A DNA stretch of 64,000 bases. Origin: JAJDZL01 sp965221175 (GTDB lineage: Bacteria; Pseudomonadota; Gammaproteobacteria; Arenicellales; JAJDZL01). Position 1 is the stretch's first letter. Each line of letters opens with the position of its first letter. Made by a program: the position numbers and the translations under genes. The notes under the pieces were generated by a model. The model was not told the DNA's origin. It saw nothing but the letters and a program-made list of their open reading frames with translations, and searched no databases. The stretch spans positions 1,674,001-1,738,000 of the forward strand of contig OZ244867.1 of assembly GCA_965221175.1 (NCBI GenBank). Direction: 5' to 3'. Positions 1 through 9,484 of this stretch are shown here, piece after piece.

Positions 1-46
1 TTATTGTACGATTAACTAGAATTGAAATAACCGTAGGAAACAAAAG

Positions 47-529
47 ATGCAGTGGCTTGCTCTTGCTGTTGTCTGTACAGCATTGATAGCGCTCAGTTAT
101 TACTCCCCGAAGATTGGATTCAGTCTTTTAGGGGCACTCGCAGCAATTCTGGTTACTCTGTACTACCTAAATCTGAGCGAATCGGAAATAACTGAATTTC
201 CAGTTCCTCGCGAATCTGTCGTTCTCAGTGAAACTCATGCAACGGATTCATACGGCGAAAGCTGGGACTATTCAGGGAGAATTTCCAACTCCTCTGACAA
301 GTCAATCACTGATGTGCAAATCAAGATCATTCTGCATGACTGCCCAGAGGGGACCCAACAAATTACAGACGCTTGCGTAGTGATTGGAGAAGAAGTGGAT
401 TTTGTTGCGATCAATGTCCCTCCGCGGCAAGCGAGGGATTTCCGCGACAACATTTCCTTCCGAAACGCTGACCCGAAAGGTACTCAACAATGGAGCTTTG
501 AATTGGTCAGCCTTCGTGTGACGGAATAG
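47..529 (+). CDS. Small membrane-anchored protein, FxLYD-like extracytoplasmic domain
   Basis: A 160-residue protein of no assigned function. Two hydrophobic segments occupy roughly residues 3-17 and 25-41. They are followed by a soluble domain of about 115 residues with phrases such as SGRISNSSDKSITDVQIKI and later PPRQARDFRDNI. A beta-strand pattern with a phrase like 'G.I.N.S...I..V.I' is typical of FxLYD or transthyretin-like domains that sit outside the membrane. The start is the first ATG, 5 bases after the purine-rich AGGAAACAAAAG. The 3' end overlaps the tail of a broken gene on the other strand. The domain assignment is from pattern memory only. The coding status is likely because of the coherent membrane topology. 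Confidence 0.6.
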   Translation: MQWLALAVVCTALIALSYYSPKIGFSLLGALAAILVTLYYLNLSESEITEFPVPRESVVLSETHATDSYGESWDYSGRISNSSDKSITDVQIKIILHDCPEGTQQITDACVVIGEEVDFVAINVPPRQARDFRDNISFRNADPKGTQQWSFELVSLRVTE

Positions 530-876
530 CGTTTGTATCTACGCGAGAACACGGCATCATGTATCACTGCCTGAACTAGGTAATAGTCTGGCAGACATTC
601 CGGTTTTATATTGTGAATCCCTACTCTATTGTCATACATCTTGATATTGACCGATTTCCCAGCGAGTGGACCGAACTTGAAACGTCCATCACTACCCCGA
701 TAGACCGCCGATTGCTCCAATGAAATTTCGAATATCCGACTTGCAATGTATTCCCCGATATGGTCTCGTTCAACCGGCTAGCCAATAATCTGGGTGATTG
801 CTATCTCGTTGGTGTTGCGAGCATGGAGCAGACTAGCGAGGTGTTGTAAGTCGTCGCTGTAGTTCAACTTCATCAT
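484..876 (-). pseudogene. Gene interrupted by an in-frame amber codon (DUF6998-like)
   Basis: Reading from the ATG at 876, the frame encodes M-M-K-L-N-Y-S-D-D-L-Q-H-L, then HARNTNEIAITQIIG, then a TAG (complement of 778-780). It continues in the same frame with PVERDHIGEYIASRIFEI and later DGRFKFGPLAGKSVNIK. The residues on both sides of the stop read as one protein, and the family normally has an Arg where the TAG lies, so a single base change explains the break. The family name is from memory and should be treated as tentative; no function is known to me. The open frame runs into the 3' end of the convergent gene, so the natural C-terminus is unclear. Confidence 0.6.
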
Positions 877-948
877 GAGTCATCATTTCACGATGAGAAT
901 CAGTGAAATGAATCGCTGAGAATTTGAGATGTTCTCAACGTAGGGAGG

Positions 949-1689
949 TTATGAGCACTTAGATTCGCCGCAGTTCAGACAGGTCATACAACCGTCTAGA
1001 TACACCATTGCCCGAGTACTGCAAACATTACACAATTCAGCGCCATCCGGAAAACTGCTCTCGTAATCATCCATTGAAACATTGATGCGCTTTTCAAATT
1101 CCAGCCTCTTTTCTTCAAGAATCCGCTTGGTGTTTTCTGACAGTGGTTCATCCGCGATCATTCCGATGCGCTTCATGTGCATTTCGATGACTGAACCGAT
1201 TTCGGCTACCAGAGATGGTGTGAATTTACCACCCTTTTTGAAATATCCGCCGCGAGGGTCGAACACTGCGTGGAGTTCCTCAACAAGAAACGTGCTGTCC
1301 CCACCTTTTCTGAAAACAGCCGAAATAATCCTCGTAAGGGCAACTGTCCACTGGAAATTGTCCATATTTTTCGAATTAATGAAAATTTCAAAAGGACGCT
1401 GTCGCTGATAGGGCGTTCCCGCATTTAATGTCATGTCATTGATGGTTACATATAATGCATGTTCGGAAAGCGGTGTCTTGATCTTGTAGGTGCTCCCTCT
1501 CAGCATTTCCGGTCTTTCAACGCGTTCGTGCATCTGGACCACGTTGGACTTCTTTTCAACGATGCCGGCTAAATCATCGTCACTTCGTGAGACAGGATGA
1601 TCTTCCGACAAGGTGAAAAGAGGCCCCGGCGCATCGCTTTTGGAAGCAACCTTGTAATCTACTATGGGCTGATTGATTTTGATAGCCAT
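949..1689 (-). CDS. nrdJ: Class II ribonucleotide reductase, small C-terminal component NrdJb
   Basis: A 246-residue protein matching the separate C-terminal piece of adenosylcobalamin-dependent ribonucleotide reductase found in pseudomonads and relatives. The N-terminus (AIKINQPIVDYKV) and a TSCPD-type central region are characteristic. The last 30 residues carry a cysteine cluster (CNVC, CMTC, NCGESKC) that resembles the C-terminal redox or zinc-binding tail used to re-reduce the active-site disulfide. It lies 10 bases downstream of the large catalytic subunit on the same strand, so the two are co-transcribed. Start: the ATG at 1689. The partner converts ribonucleotides to deoxyribonucleotides in the cytoplasm without oxygen dependence, provided vitamin B12 is available. 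Confidence 0.85.
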   Translation of the reverse strand: MAIKINQPIVDYKVASKSDAPGPLFTLSEDHPVSRSDDDLAGIVEKKSNVVQMHERVERPEMLRGSTYKIKTPLSEHALYVTINDMTLNAGTPYQRQRPFEIFINSKNMDNFQWTVALTRIISAVFRKGGDSTFLVEELHAVFDPRGGYFKKGGKFTPSLVAEIGSVIEMHMKRIGMIADEPLSENTKRILEEKRLEFEKRINVSMDDYESSFPDGAELCNVCSTRAMVYLDGCMTCLNCGESKCS

Positions 1690-1699
1690 TTCATAACCC

Positions 1700-3838
1700 T
1701 TAGAATTTACCGTAATACCCTTCTTTCAGAGCATCAAACAAATTTGCTGCAGTGTGGGTTTCTCCGTCGTACTCCACTTCCTCATTTCCTCTTACTTCAA
1801 CAACGCTGCCATCTTTTAACGTAAATTGATATTTCGTTTTCTCCAAATCCTTGTCGCGTACTAATACGCCTTGGAAAGCTTCTGGGTTAAATCGAAATGT
1901 TGTACAGCCTTTCAATCCACTGTCATAGGCATCCATATATATTTCCTTGAATTTCCCAAATGGATATTCCGTTGGAACATTCGCAGTCTTGGATATGGAA
2001 GAGTCCACCCACTTCTGTGCTGCTGCTTGAACTGCAACATGTTCCTGAGGGGAAATGTCATTCGTAGTCACAAAATAGTCTGGCAATGAAGATTCATCGT
2101 CTGCAGTAGCGTTTGGATCGGCCAGTTCACGATACGCGAGCAACTCGTACGAATAAACTTTCATGTTTTCTTTCGACTTTTTGCCTTCTCGAATCACATT
2201 TCGTGTGTATTCATGTGCGAAAGAAGGCTCAATTCCATTACTGACATTGTTGCCAAGAGATAGACTGATGGTTCCCGTTGGAGCAATCGAACTGTGATGT
2301 GTGAATCGCGCTCCATACTCGACGATGAGATTGGTCAATTCCTGAGGTAAATTCTGCATGTATCGACTGTATTTCGCAAGAAGTGTCGATCCCTTCACTT
2401 TGTGCCCAACTCTGATCCCGTCCTTAGCCATTTCCGGTCGCTTGTTCAACAGACTCGGCGTTATTTCAAACCTCTCTTCAAATATCGGTGCCGGACCTTT
2501 TTCTTGAGCGAGCTGTATCCCTGTCTTCCATCCAGTAATAGCCATTTCTTTGGCAACTTGTTCGGTAAATTCAAGGGATTCCCGAGATCCGTATTTCACT
2601 TTCATCATCGCCAAGGTCGAACCAAGTCCAAGGAATCCCATGCCATGACGCCGTTTTCGAAGAATTTCTTTTTGCTGGTCTGATAACGGCAGGCCGTGAA
2701 TTTCCACAACATTGTCCAGCATTCGAGTAAAGATCGAAACTACTTTTCGATATTTCTCCCAGTCAAACTCGACGCTATCGGTAAACGGATTCTCAACAAA
2801 TTTAGTCAAATTAACTGAACCCAGAAGACAACTTCCATAGGGCGGCAATGGTTGTTCACCACATGGATTTGTGGCCCGAATATCTTCGCAGAACCAGTTA
2901 TTGTTCATCTCGTTGACTCGATCTATCAAAATAAATCCTGGCTCCGCATAGTCGTATGTGAGTTCCATCATGGATTCCCATAACCGGCGCGCTTGAATTA
3001 TCTTGTAGACGCGAACAGCAACTCTTCCCTGTTCATCGATGATATGGGTCTGGCTATTGTCACCAATAGGCCAATACTTCCAAACTACAGTGCAGTCTTT
3101 GCTATTAAATTCATCCTTGGTCGCTGGAAACACAAGTTCCCACTCAGCATCGTTCTTTACTGCTTTTATGAAATCATCCGTGATCAGACAGGATAGATTG
3201 AACTGCCGCAGACAGCCATCTTTTCTCTTCGCTCGAATGAAATCCAGAATATCTGGATGCGAAACACTGAACACTCCCATCTGAGCGCCACGACGCCCAC
3301 CCGCAGACGACACCGTGAAGCACATAGCATCAAAAATGTCCATGAAAGACAAGGGGCCGGAAGTGTAGGCACCCGCTCCGCTTACAAACGCGCCTTTTGG
3401 ACGAAGCGTTGAGAATTCGTAACCGATACCACAACCGGCTTTAAGTGTAAGACCGGCTTCATATACCGCATGCAGGATGCCTTTCATCGAATCCGAAATA
3501 GTCCCAGAAACAGTACAGTTGATGGTGCTGGTAGAGGGTTTGTGTTCGCGAGCACCTGCATTGGAAACGATTCGTCCCGCTGGAATTGCGCCGTTCTGGA
3601 GTGCCCAGAAAAAATTTTCATACCACTTCTCGCGGTTATGCGGCTGCTCTACATCTGCCAGAGCACGTGCGACTCTCGCATATGTATCATCAAGATCCTG
3701 ATCGATTATTTCCCCAGACTGTGATTTAAGGCGGTATTTGCGGTCCCAAGTATCAAGCGAAGCATCTTGCAGTTCAAATTTAGGCAACTGCTCTGGAGTA
3801 ATTTTCAGATTGCCCTGCGACACCATCACTTGCCCCAT
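1700..3838 (-). CDS. nrdJ: Class II (B12-dependent) ribonucleotide reductase catalytic subunit NrdJa
   Basis: A 712-residue catalytic subunit. The signature NPCGEQPLPPYGSC (around residue 325) contains the active-site Cys and Glu. The N-terminal half holds KAGCGIGYEFSTLRPKG and GGRRGAQMG, and the C-terminal half holds SIAPTGTISLSLGNNVSNGIEP, all typical of class II enzymes. It reduces ribonucleoside di- or triphosphates using an adenosylcobalamin radical. The usual C-terminal domain is encoded separately just downstream. An AGGAG-type site lies 19 bases before the chosen ATG, longer than ideal, so the GTG or ATG a few codons in (residues 4-5) are alternative starts. No class I genes are in the window, so this may be the main DNA-precursor route. 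Confidence 0.92.
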   Translation of the reverse strand: MGQVMVSQGNLKITPEQLPKFELQDASLDTWDRKYRLKSQSGEIIDQDLDDTYARVARALADVEQPHNREKWYENFFWALQNGAIPAGRIVSNAGAREHKPSTSTINCTVSGTISDSMKGILHAVYEAGLTLKAGCGIGYEFSTLRPKGAFVSGAGAYTSGPLSFMDIFDAMCFTVSSAGGRRGAQMGVFSVSHPDILDFIRAKRKDGCLRQFNLSCLITDDFIKAVKNDAEWELVFPATKDEFNSKDCTVVWKYWPIGDNSQTHIIDEQGRVAVRVYKIIQARRLWESMMELTYDYAEPGFILIDRVNEMNNNWFCEDIRATNPCGEQPLPPYGSCLLGSVNLTKFVENPFTDSVEFDWEKYRKVVSIFTRMLDNVVEIHGLPLSDQQKEILRKRRHGMGFLGLGSTLAMMKVKYGSRESLEFTEQVAKEMAITGWKTGIQLAQEKGPAPIFEERFEITPSLLNKRPEMAKDGIRVGHKVKGSTLLAKYSRYMQNLPQELTNLIVEYGARFTHHSSIAPTGTISLSLGNNVSNGIEPSFAHEYTRNVIREGKKSKENMKVYSYELLAYRELADPNATADDESSLPDYFVTTNDISPQEHVAVQAAAQKWVDSSISKTANVPTEYPFGKFKEIYMDAYDSGLKGCTTFRFNPEAFQGVLVRDKDLEKTKYQFTLKDGSVVEVRGNEEVEYDGETHTAANLFDALKEGYYGKF

Positions 3839-4267
3839 CCATTCATCGTCATACTCACTCCTCCGCCAAGCTTGATCTGAATTGATGTATATGTGTTTGA
3901 AACACTTGCTTCCTGTGTTAATCGAATTTGCCGCTACTAATTTCTCTAGGTAAACCTAAGCAGTTGCTGCACAATTCTCGTAATTCGTTTTATATGTTTT
4001 ATCGACACTCGACAATATCAAAAAGTCGAATTGGGCTTATGCTGGTGCTTGCTTTCTCTATGAGCAACTGTGTCGTGTTCTAACCAATGACAGTGTTTTT
4101 CGGCCCGTTTGTCCGGCTTACGAACTGCTCAATCTCTCTTCTTATAGGTCAAAATTCTTGGAGAATGTGATTGAATGTAGGAAATTAGTAACCAATCAAA
4201 AATAGTAATATATCACTAATATTTTTTTGATTATATCCACCTTACAATAACAATATTTAACAAAAAT
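3839..4267. other. AT-rich gene-free gap between the CbbO-like gene and nrdJ
   Basis: Both flanking genes point left, so this holds the nrdJ promoter and the trailer of nothing. I looked for a cobalamin riboswitch (conserved B12-box) and for paired NrdR boxes before nrdJ and did not find a convincing copy of either. The stretch nearest 4200-4260 is very AT-rich. No open frame with recognisable protein content was seen. Confidence 0.5.
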
Positions 4268-6412
4268 TCAGGTCGTTAGTTTTCGATAGATATCAGATAC
4301 TTTCAGTGGAAGTTTGCGAACGTCATTTACCATCGTGTAGTTGACATGTCCATACATGTGCGGAAGATAATCATGTGCCTGCGAATCAATCGTAATGCAG
4401 AACGGATGTATGCCGGCATGTTTTGCTTCCATTAAAGCCTGCCGCGTATCCTCAATGCCGTATTCCCCTCGATAGCCATCATAGTCGTCGGGCTTGCCGT
4501 CCGAAATAGTAATTAAGACCCGAGTTTTCGCATCTACATTCATCAACTTTTCACTTAGATGGCGAATGGTGACTCCCATACGTGTGTAGTCCTGTGGCCG
4601 AATGCCTGCAATTCGCGCTTTGACTTTGCTGTCGTACGACTCCTCAAATGTCTTGATTCGATATAACTCGCAACGCTTGCGCGTCATCCCGGAAAATCCG
4701 TAAATGGCGTAACGATCACCTAGAGCTTGAAGCGCTTCGCTTAGCAGTACCAAGCTTTCTCGTTCGGCATCATTAATCCACCCCTTAGTCGATCCGCTGA
4801 CGTCAACCATAAAAATCACTGCCAGATCGCGTTCCAGTTTTCGAGATTTGATGAACAGCCGATCCGTCAATTCATTGCCCTCGAAGACATCAACATAGCT
4901 TTCTACAACTGCGTCAATATCAATATCGTCACCGTTTTTCTGCCGACGCAGCATTCGATCATCTCCTCGTAACGCTTCAAAAGACCTGCGAATGTCCCGT
5001 ACCAGATGCGAATACTTCTCCAGGATTGTCTCTACAACATTCTCACTGCTGGGGTGCATTTCAAGTTCTCTTAAAACGCACCAGTTTTTTCTGTAGTGCC
5101 GGCGCCGATAATCCCATTCATCGTAGAAATACATCTCCTCCACCCCTGAATTCGCCTTTTCGTTACGGTCCTCCTCCGCTTGGCTATCCTGTCTATATTG
5201 CCCGTCTCCCGCGGGCACGAGATAATCTTCGGGAATTTCACCAAAATCCTGAACAATGCTTTTGGCCGTCTGAACCACATCATCTGGTGGAACGATAGGT
5301 TGGCCATCAATGGTCAGTGTCATTTCCCATTCATCAGTCTCATCCGAATCAGGCTGGGTTGTTATGCTCACTCTGTTAACTTGGTCTTCAACCTGTTCGT
5401 CTTCAGTTTCGAATTCGCTGACGATTCCTTCGGCGAGCATCGCAAGGTCCGTTCGAAACTTTTCCTTCTCTATTTCCACTCGCTGTTTCGCAACTTGCCG
5501 CACGCGCTCCAAATCAATCATTCCCTGATAACAGACGGGGGCTGATAACGTGATTTTTTGGTTGTACAGCTGCTGCGTGACAGCAAGCGAATCCAGAACA
5601 TCCGAATCTGGTTTTTTTACCTGCTCCAGCAGTGAGTCGATGTCGTTGAATTCGGGCAATGTCTCGGATAAAGTTTTCAATTCATTCATTTGTCGAACAA
5701 GGCCAGGCAGTTCGCCTTTCATGCGGTTAAGAAGTCGGATTTCTTCAACAGCTTCAAATAGTCGAAGCGCCCTTGCCTGATCTTGAAATTTAGTAATCGC
5801 CGTGCATACGACAGGAATGCCTGTATGCACATCCACGCGAAATGTTCCAAATAGCGTCTGTGCCAATAAAAATGCTCCAGTCGCTTTATAGAGTTGAAAA
5901 TTGAGCCGTTCTGAATCAAATTGATTTACGAGTTCCGGCAGAAAGAGAGTTTCCGTGTCAGTCCAAGCTTCGTTATCGGCGCGTATTTCAAGCTCACGGC
6001 CGGAAACGCCTTTCACATATTTGTTCAGAATTCCGACAACATCACCAAATAAAACTGAGTGTCTTTTCTGACTAAGTCTGTCAGCAAACCTTTTCGCTTC
6101 TCTGAATGAAGCACTACCTGGATACAAGCCCTGTCGGTCATAGATGTCCATCGCTTCAATGATCCACTGGGTTACTCCGTCCGAATCCATTAACTTGAAT
6201 GCCTGAGAGACATGGCTTACGAACTGAAACGCCATCTCCGAGTTGGACTTCGAAATGACACCAGCCCAGTGTAAAGCGTATTCCTGCGACAACCTGTCCA
6301 ATAGTGAAAGCTTTAGCGCCGGCTCGCTGGCTGTTCGCCGCGAAGTCAGGACTGCACCGAGCAATTCTTCCAGCTTTTCCTCAATTCGATTCGCAGAAAG
6401 CGGCTTCTTCAC
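4268..6412 (-). CDS. CbbO/NorD-type von Willebrand factor A domain protein
   Basis: A 714-residue protein with a long alpha-helical N-terminal region, an acidic linker (about residues 345-430) and a C-terminal VWA domain. The VWA metal-ion-dependent adhesion motif is DVSGSTKG near residue 535, followed by TRMGVTIRH and ISDGKPDDYDGYRG. This is the layout of CbbO and NorD, which work with a CbbQ/NorQ AAA+ ATPase to remodel and activate a target enzyme (Rubisco or nitric oxide reductase in studied cases). The cognate ATPase gene lies 35 bases upstream on the same strand. No Rubisco or nor genes are present here, so the client is unknown. Confidence 0.85.
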   Translation of the reverse strand: MKKPLSANRIEEKLEELLGAVLTSRRTASEPALKLSLLDRLSQEYALHWAGVISKSNSEMAFQFVSHVSQAFKLMDSDGVTQWIIEAMDIYDRQGLYPGSASFREAKRFADRLSQKRHSVLFGDVVGILNKYVKGVSGRELEIRADNEAWTDTETLFLPELVNQFDSERLNFQLYKATGAFLLAQTLFGTFRVDVHTGIPVVCTAITKFQDQARALRLFEAVEEIRLLNRMKGELPGLVRQMNELKTLSETLPEFNDIDSLLEQVKKPDSDVLDSLAVTQQLYNQKITLSAPVCYQGMIDLERVRQVAKQRVEIEKEKFRTDLAMLAEGIVSEFETEDEQVEDQVNRVSITTQPDSDETDEWEMTLTIDGQPIVPPDDVVQTAKSIVQDFGEIPEDYLVPAGDGQYRQDSQAEEDRNEKANSGVEEMYFYDEWDYRRRHYRKNWCVLRELEMHPSSENVVETILEKYSHLVRDIRRSFEALRGDDRMLRRQKNGDDIDIDAVVESYVDVFEGNELTDRLFIKSRKLERDLAVIFMVDVSGSTKGWINDAERESLVLLSEALQALGDRYAIYGFSGMTRKRCELYRIKTFEESYDSKVKARIAGIRPQDYTRMGVTIRHLSEKLMNVDAKTRVLITISDGKPDDYDGYRGEYGIEDTRQALMEAKHAGIHPFCITIDSQAHDYLPHMYGHVNYTMVNDVRKLPLKVSDIYRKLTT

Positions 6413-6447
6413 AGGATAGATTCCGATGGTGAAATGCCGTCACTCAT

Positions 6448-7254
6448 TTAGAAAAGTGATGAAGCCATTTCCTGAATGGCAGTCAATATTTCCGGATCAT
6501 CCGTCAAAGTCTGAGAAATTGAGGCATTGCATGCTTCAAGCGGATCAATTCCAAAGACAATCAGTTTGGCTGCATGTACGAGAAGACGGGTGCTCGCTCC
6601 CTCTTCCAGGCCACTGCCCTTGAGATTACGTGTCATCCTGGCGAATCTAACCAGAGAACTGGCGGTATCTTGATCTATCCCCGATTCATGCACGATGATG
6701 GATTGCTCAAGTTCCTTTTCAGGATAATCAAATTCAAGTGAAAGGAACCGTTGGCGGGTGCTTTGCTTCAAGTCTTTCAATACGCTCTGATAGCCAGGAT
6801 TGTAGGATATCGTTAGGTTAAATGCCGGAGCAGCATGAAGCAGTTCGCCGGTTTTTTCGATGGGCAATACTCGCCGGTCATCTGCGAGAGGATGAATGAC
6901 TACCGTGGTATCCTTTCGTGCCTCAACGATTTCATCAAGATAACAAATTCCGCCAACTCGAACGGCTCTGGCGAGTGGACCGTCAACCCACCTGGTTTCA
7001 CCACCCACGATTAGATAGCGACCAACCAAATCCGATGCGGTAAGATCGTCATGACATGACACAGTCACCAGCGGTAGGTGCAATTTCCAAGCCATGTATT
7101 CCATGAATCGAGTCTTTCCACAACCTGTCGGCCCTTTCAATAGAACAGGAATGCGATTCTCGTGGGCACTCTCAAACAAGTGAACTTCGGATCCTTGAGG
7201 CGCGTAAAACGGCTCATCCTGTATGGAATAATCCTCACTTTCAATTCTGTACAT
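6448..7254 (-). CDS. CbbQ/NorQ/NirQ-family AAA+ ATPase
   Basis: A 268-residue MoxR-type AAA+ protein. Walker A is GPTGCGKT (residues 41-48); the Walker B region is ICYLDEIVEA, followed by the sensor segment LTISYNPGYQ. Length and motifs fit the CbbQ/NorQ/GpvN group, which form ring ATPases that thread or pull on a client together with a VWA partner. The partner is encoded immediately downstream. Start: ATG at 7254; the divergent Nudix gene begins 102 bases away, so the intervening stretch probably holds both promoters. Confidence 0.88.
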   Translation of the reverse strand: MYRIESEDYSIQDEPFYAPQGSEVHLFESAHENRIPVLLKGPTGCGKTRFMEYMAWKLHLPLVTVSCHDDLTASDLVGRYLIVGGETRWVDGPLARAVRVGGICYLDEIVEARKDTTVVIHPLADDRRVLPIEKTGELLHAAPAFNLTISYNPGYQSVLKDLKQSTRQRFLSLEFDYPEKELEQSIIVHESGIDQDTASSLVRFARMTRNLKGSGLEEGASTRLLVHAAKLIVFGIDPLEACNASISQTLTDDPEILTAIQEMASSLF

Positions 7255-7356
7255 TCGCGTTTGCCTTCCGATATTCTCTCGCGGTTGAAGCTCAGCAAAA
7301 GAGTATATTATGTTCGTCCTGTTGCTTGACAGACTTAATCTTTTTCCAATCTTCCA

Positions 7357-8019
7357 ATGTCTTCACGTCCAAATCAATTCGCCGACAATAAAATTCTTCT
7401 TGATGAATCTCTCAGAAAGAGCATTGTCGAAAGACTTTCAAATTTTGACAGGAAATCGATCCGGAAAACTGAACTTAGACAGGCCGCAGTTGCATTTACG
7501 ATCTTGAATGGAGACTCTGGAAGTTCAGCTAGTTTTCTTCTGACTCGACGGCCCAAACATCTGAGGCGTCACGGAGGTCAATATGCCTTGCCAGGCGGCA
7601 GATTGGACGGTGATGAATCGGCACTTGAAGCCTCACTGCGTGAACTGCAAGAGGAAATCGGTATAGACGTATCTGAGAATGAAGTGCTTGGATTTCTAGA
7701 CGATTACGAGACTCGTTCAGGATTCGTTATTACTCCAGTCGTTGTATGGGCAGGCGAAAGAAAAGAACTTCACCCTGATCCAAATGAAGTTGCATCCGTT
7801 TTCAGAGTGCCACTTGCAGACTTGAAATCACCGAAAATTCCAGTTTTGGAAGAGTTAGCCGAAAGTGGAACACGAGTGCTGTCGGCACCACTGGATTCAA
7901 TCGGACATCGGGTGTTTGCACCGACTGCAGCATTTTTGTTTCAGTTCAGAGAAGTTGCCTTGTTTGGTCGACACACACGTGTAGCCCATTTCGACCAGCC
8001 GAAATTCGCTTGGAAATGA
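7357..8019 (+). CDS. Nudix hydrolase, CoA pyrophosphatase (NudL) type
   Basis: A 220-residue protein with a full Nudix box: G-RLDGD-E-SALEASL-RELQEEIG (about residues 84-106), preceded by LLTRRPKHLRRHGGQYALPGG. The LR.H.GQ.ALPGG phrase before the box is the CoA-specific (UPF0035) signature. Predicted to cleave CoA or related pyrophosphates to 4'-phosphopantetheine and 3',5'-ADP using Mg2+. The CoA biosynthesis gene coaD follows on the opposite strand with convergent ends, a functionally sensible neighbour though not an operon. Confidence 0.85.
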   Translation: MSSRPNQFADNKILLDESLRKSIVERLSNFDRKSIRKTELRQAAVAFTILNGDSGSSASFLLTRRPKHLRRHGGQYALPGGRLDGDESALEASLRELQEEIGIDVSENEVLGFLDDYETRSGFVITPVVVWAGERKELHPDPNEVASVFRVPLADLKSPKIPVLEELAESGTRVLSAPLDSIGHRVFAPTAAFLFQFREVALFGRHTRVAHFDQPKFAWK

Positions 8020-8056
8020 TTTAGATTAGCGGAAATTTTGTGGCGTAATGAAAGGA

Positions 8057-8563
8057 TCAGTCCTTCAAACTTGCCAATTTATCCTGTAGAGCGTGATTCA
8101 CTATGGGGTGCACAAATTGAGAGACATCGCCTCCGAACTGGGCAATTTCCTTAACCAGTGAAGCCGCAACAAAGGCATAGTCTTCAGCTGGTGCGAAAAA
8201 CAGAGTTTCGATATTTGGGTCGAGTTGCCGATTCATCCACGAGAGCTGAAACTCATACTCGAAATCTGAAACCGCCCTCAGTCCTCGAATCACAATTTTT
8301 GAATCCACTTCCTTGGCAAAATCAATCAATAACCCTGCAAACCCAACAACGTTGACAGTAGGCAGGTGAGCAGTGGTTTCTTTGATCAGCTGAACGCGTT
8401 CCTCAAGAGAGAACAGCGTCTTTTTATCCTTGCTGAAAGCGACAGCCACTGTCAGCTCATCAAAAAGATCTGTTGCGCGTTCAATCAGATCATTGTGACC
8501 CTTAGTAACCGGATCAAAGCTGCCTGGATATATTGCTCGTGTGATTCGTTCTGAATGGTCCAT
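8057..8563 (-). CDS. coaD: Phosphopantetheine adenylyltransferase
   Basis: A 168-residue protein of normal family length. The N-terminus AIYPGSFDPVTKGHNDLIERA contains the (T/S)xGH nucleotidyltransferase motif, and RGLRAVSDFEYEFQLSWMNR is the diagnostic central segment. It catalyses the fourth step of coenzyme A synthesis, adding AMP from ATP to 4'-phosphopantetheine. Transcribed on its own from the 176-base gap shared with rsmD. Confidence 0.95.
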   Translation of the reverse strand: MDHSERITRAIYPGSFDPVTKGHNDLIERATDLFDELTVAVAFSKDKKTLFSLEERVQLIKETTAHLPTVNVVGFAGLLIDFAKEVDSKIVIRGLRAVSDFEYEFQLSWMNRQLDPNIETLFFAPAEDYAFVAASLVKEIAQFGGDVSQFVHPIVNHALQDKLASLKD

Positions 8564-8739
8564 GTTATCGCCGATTCTGGAATGTTTCTAGCCGCAACCA
8601 GATTGTAAAAATTACATTATGTATGCATATAGAAAGAGAAAACGGAAATTCTTTACGAGTTGGTGAGGTTGGAGTTCCGTCAAATCGACGAATGGTACGT
8701 TAGAGTTTCATGTTGCAACCAGAACTTGAACCTGCAACT

Positions 8740-9297
8740 TCAATTCTGCACGAATAGAAGCAGGTAGTGGCTACGAGAGCCTGACTGATAATGCCTCAAA
8801 ATTTTCCATTGCTCCGATAGTTGATTCAAACCTTCACTTCGCTCCATTTCGACATAGACGTGGGCATTCGAATTCAAGCAGCCGATTGATTCGAGTAGTT
8901 CAACCGAACTTAAAGCCATGCCTCGATAAAAAGGTGGATCTACAAATACAACATCGAACTTTTCTTCGATGGTTCTCAAGTAGGCCATCGCCTCACTACA
9001 CACAACCAAACATTGATTTGCAGAAAGTTCGGCGGCGGTTTGATGCAAACTGCGTATACACCTCCGATCAATATCCACGAAAACAGCGGATTCAGCACCT
9101 CGGGAGAGCGCTTCAAAACCCAACGCACCGCTTCCTGCATACAAATCCAGACACTTCGCCCCTTCTATCTGCCTCTGCAGCCAGTTGAACAGCGTCTCAC
9201 GCGCTGCATCAGTCGTAGGTCGTATGTCTAGTGAAGAGCCAAACCGAATGATTCTACGCCTCCACTTTCCCGAAATGATTCTGAGTTTGCCTTGCAA
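8740..9297 (-). CDS. rsmD: 16S rRNA guanine(966)-N2 methyltransferase
   Basis: A 185-residue Rossmann-fold methyltransferase. The SAM-binding loop is LDLYAGSGALGFEALSRGA and the catalytic motif is VFVDPPFYRG (DPPF). The N-terminus RIISGKWRRRIIRF and RPTTDAARETLFNWL are specific to RsmD. It modifies G966 of 16S rRNA in the 30S subunit. It is divergent from ftsY across a 187-base gap, the conserved gammaproteobacterial arrangement. Confidence 0.94.
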   Translation of the reverse strand: MQGKLRIISGKWRRRIIRFGSSLDIRPTTDAARETLFNWLQRQIEGAKCLDLYAGSGALGFEALSRGAESAVFVDIDRRCIRSLHQTAAELSANQCLVVCSEAMAYLRTIEEKFDVVFVDPPFYRGMALSSVELLESIGCLNSNAHVYVEMERSEGLNQLSEQWKILRHYQSGSRSHYLLLFVQN

Positions 9298-9484
9298 TCT
9301 GTTTTACCTTCAATCGCATCTATATCGAACATAATATAATTTGTTGATTGTTTCGCCGTACGCACTACATCTTCACACTAAACCAAAATTGCGCCAATGT
9401 TTAGCTGCTGACGGTATCGTCTTGCTGGGTAATAACTCAACGCCATAAATTTTTCCTTCGAACCATCTCTTACTGATTATTTGG

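Noticed and set aside
3839..4267. Cobalamin riboswitch upstream of the B12-dependent nrdJ
   Set aside because: No convincing B12-box (GCCACTG-type core) or the usual multi-stem layout could be found on the minus strand.
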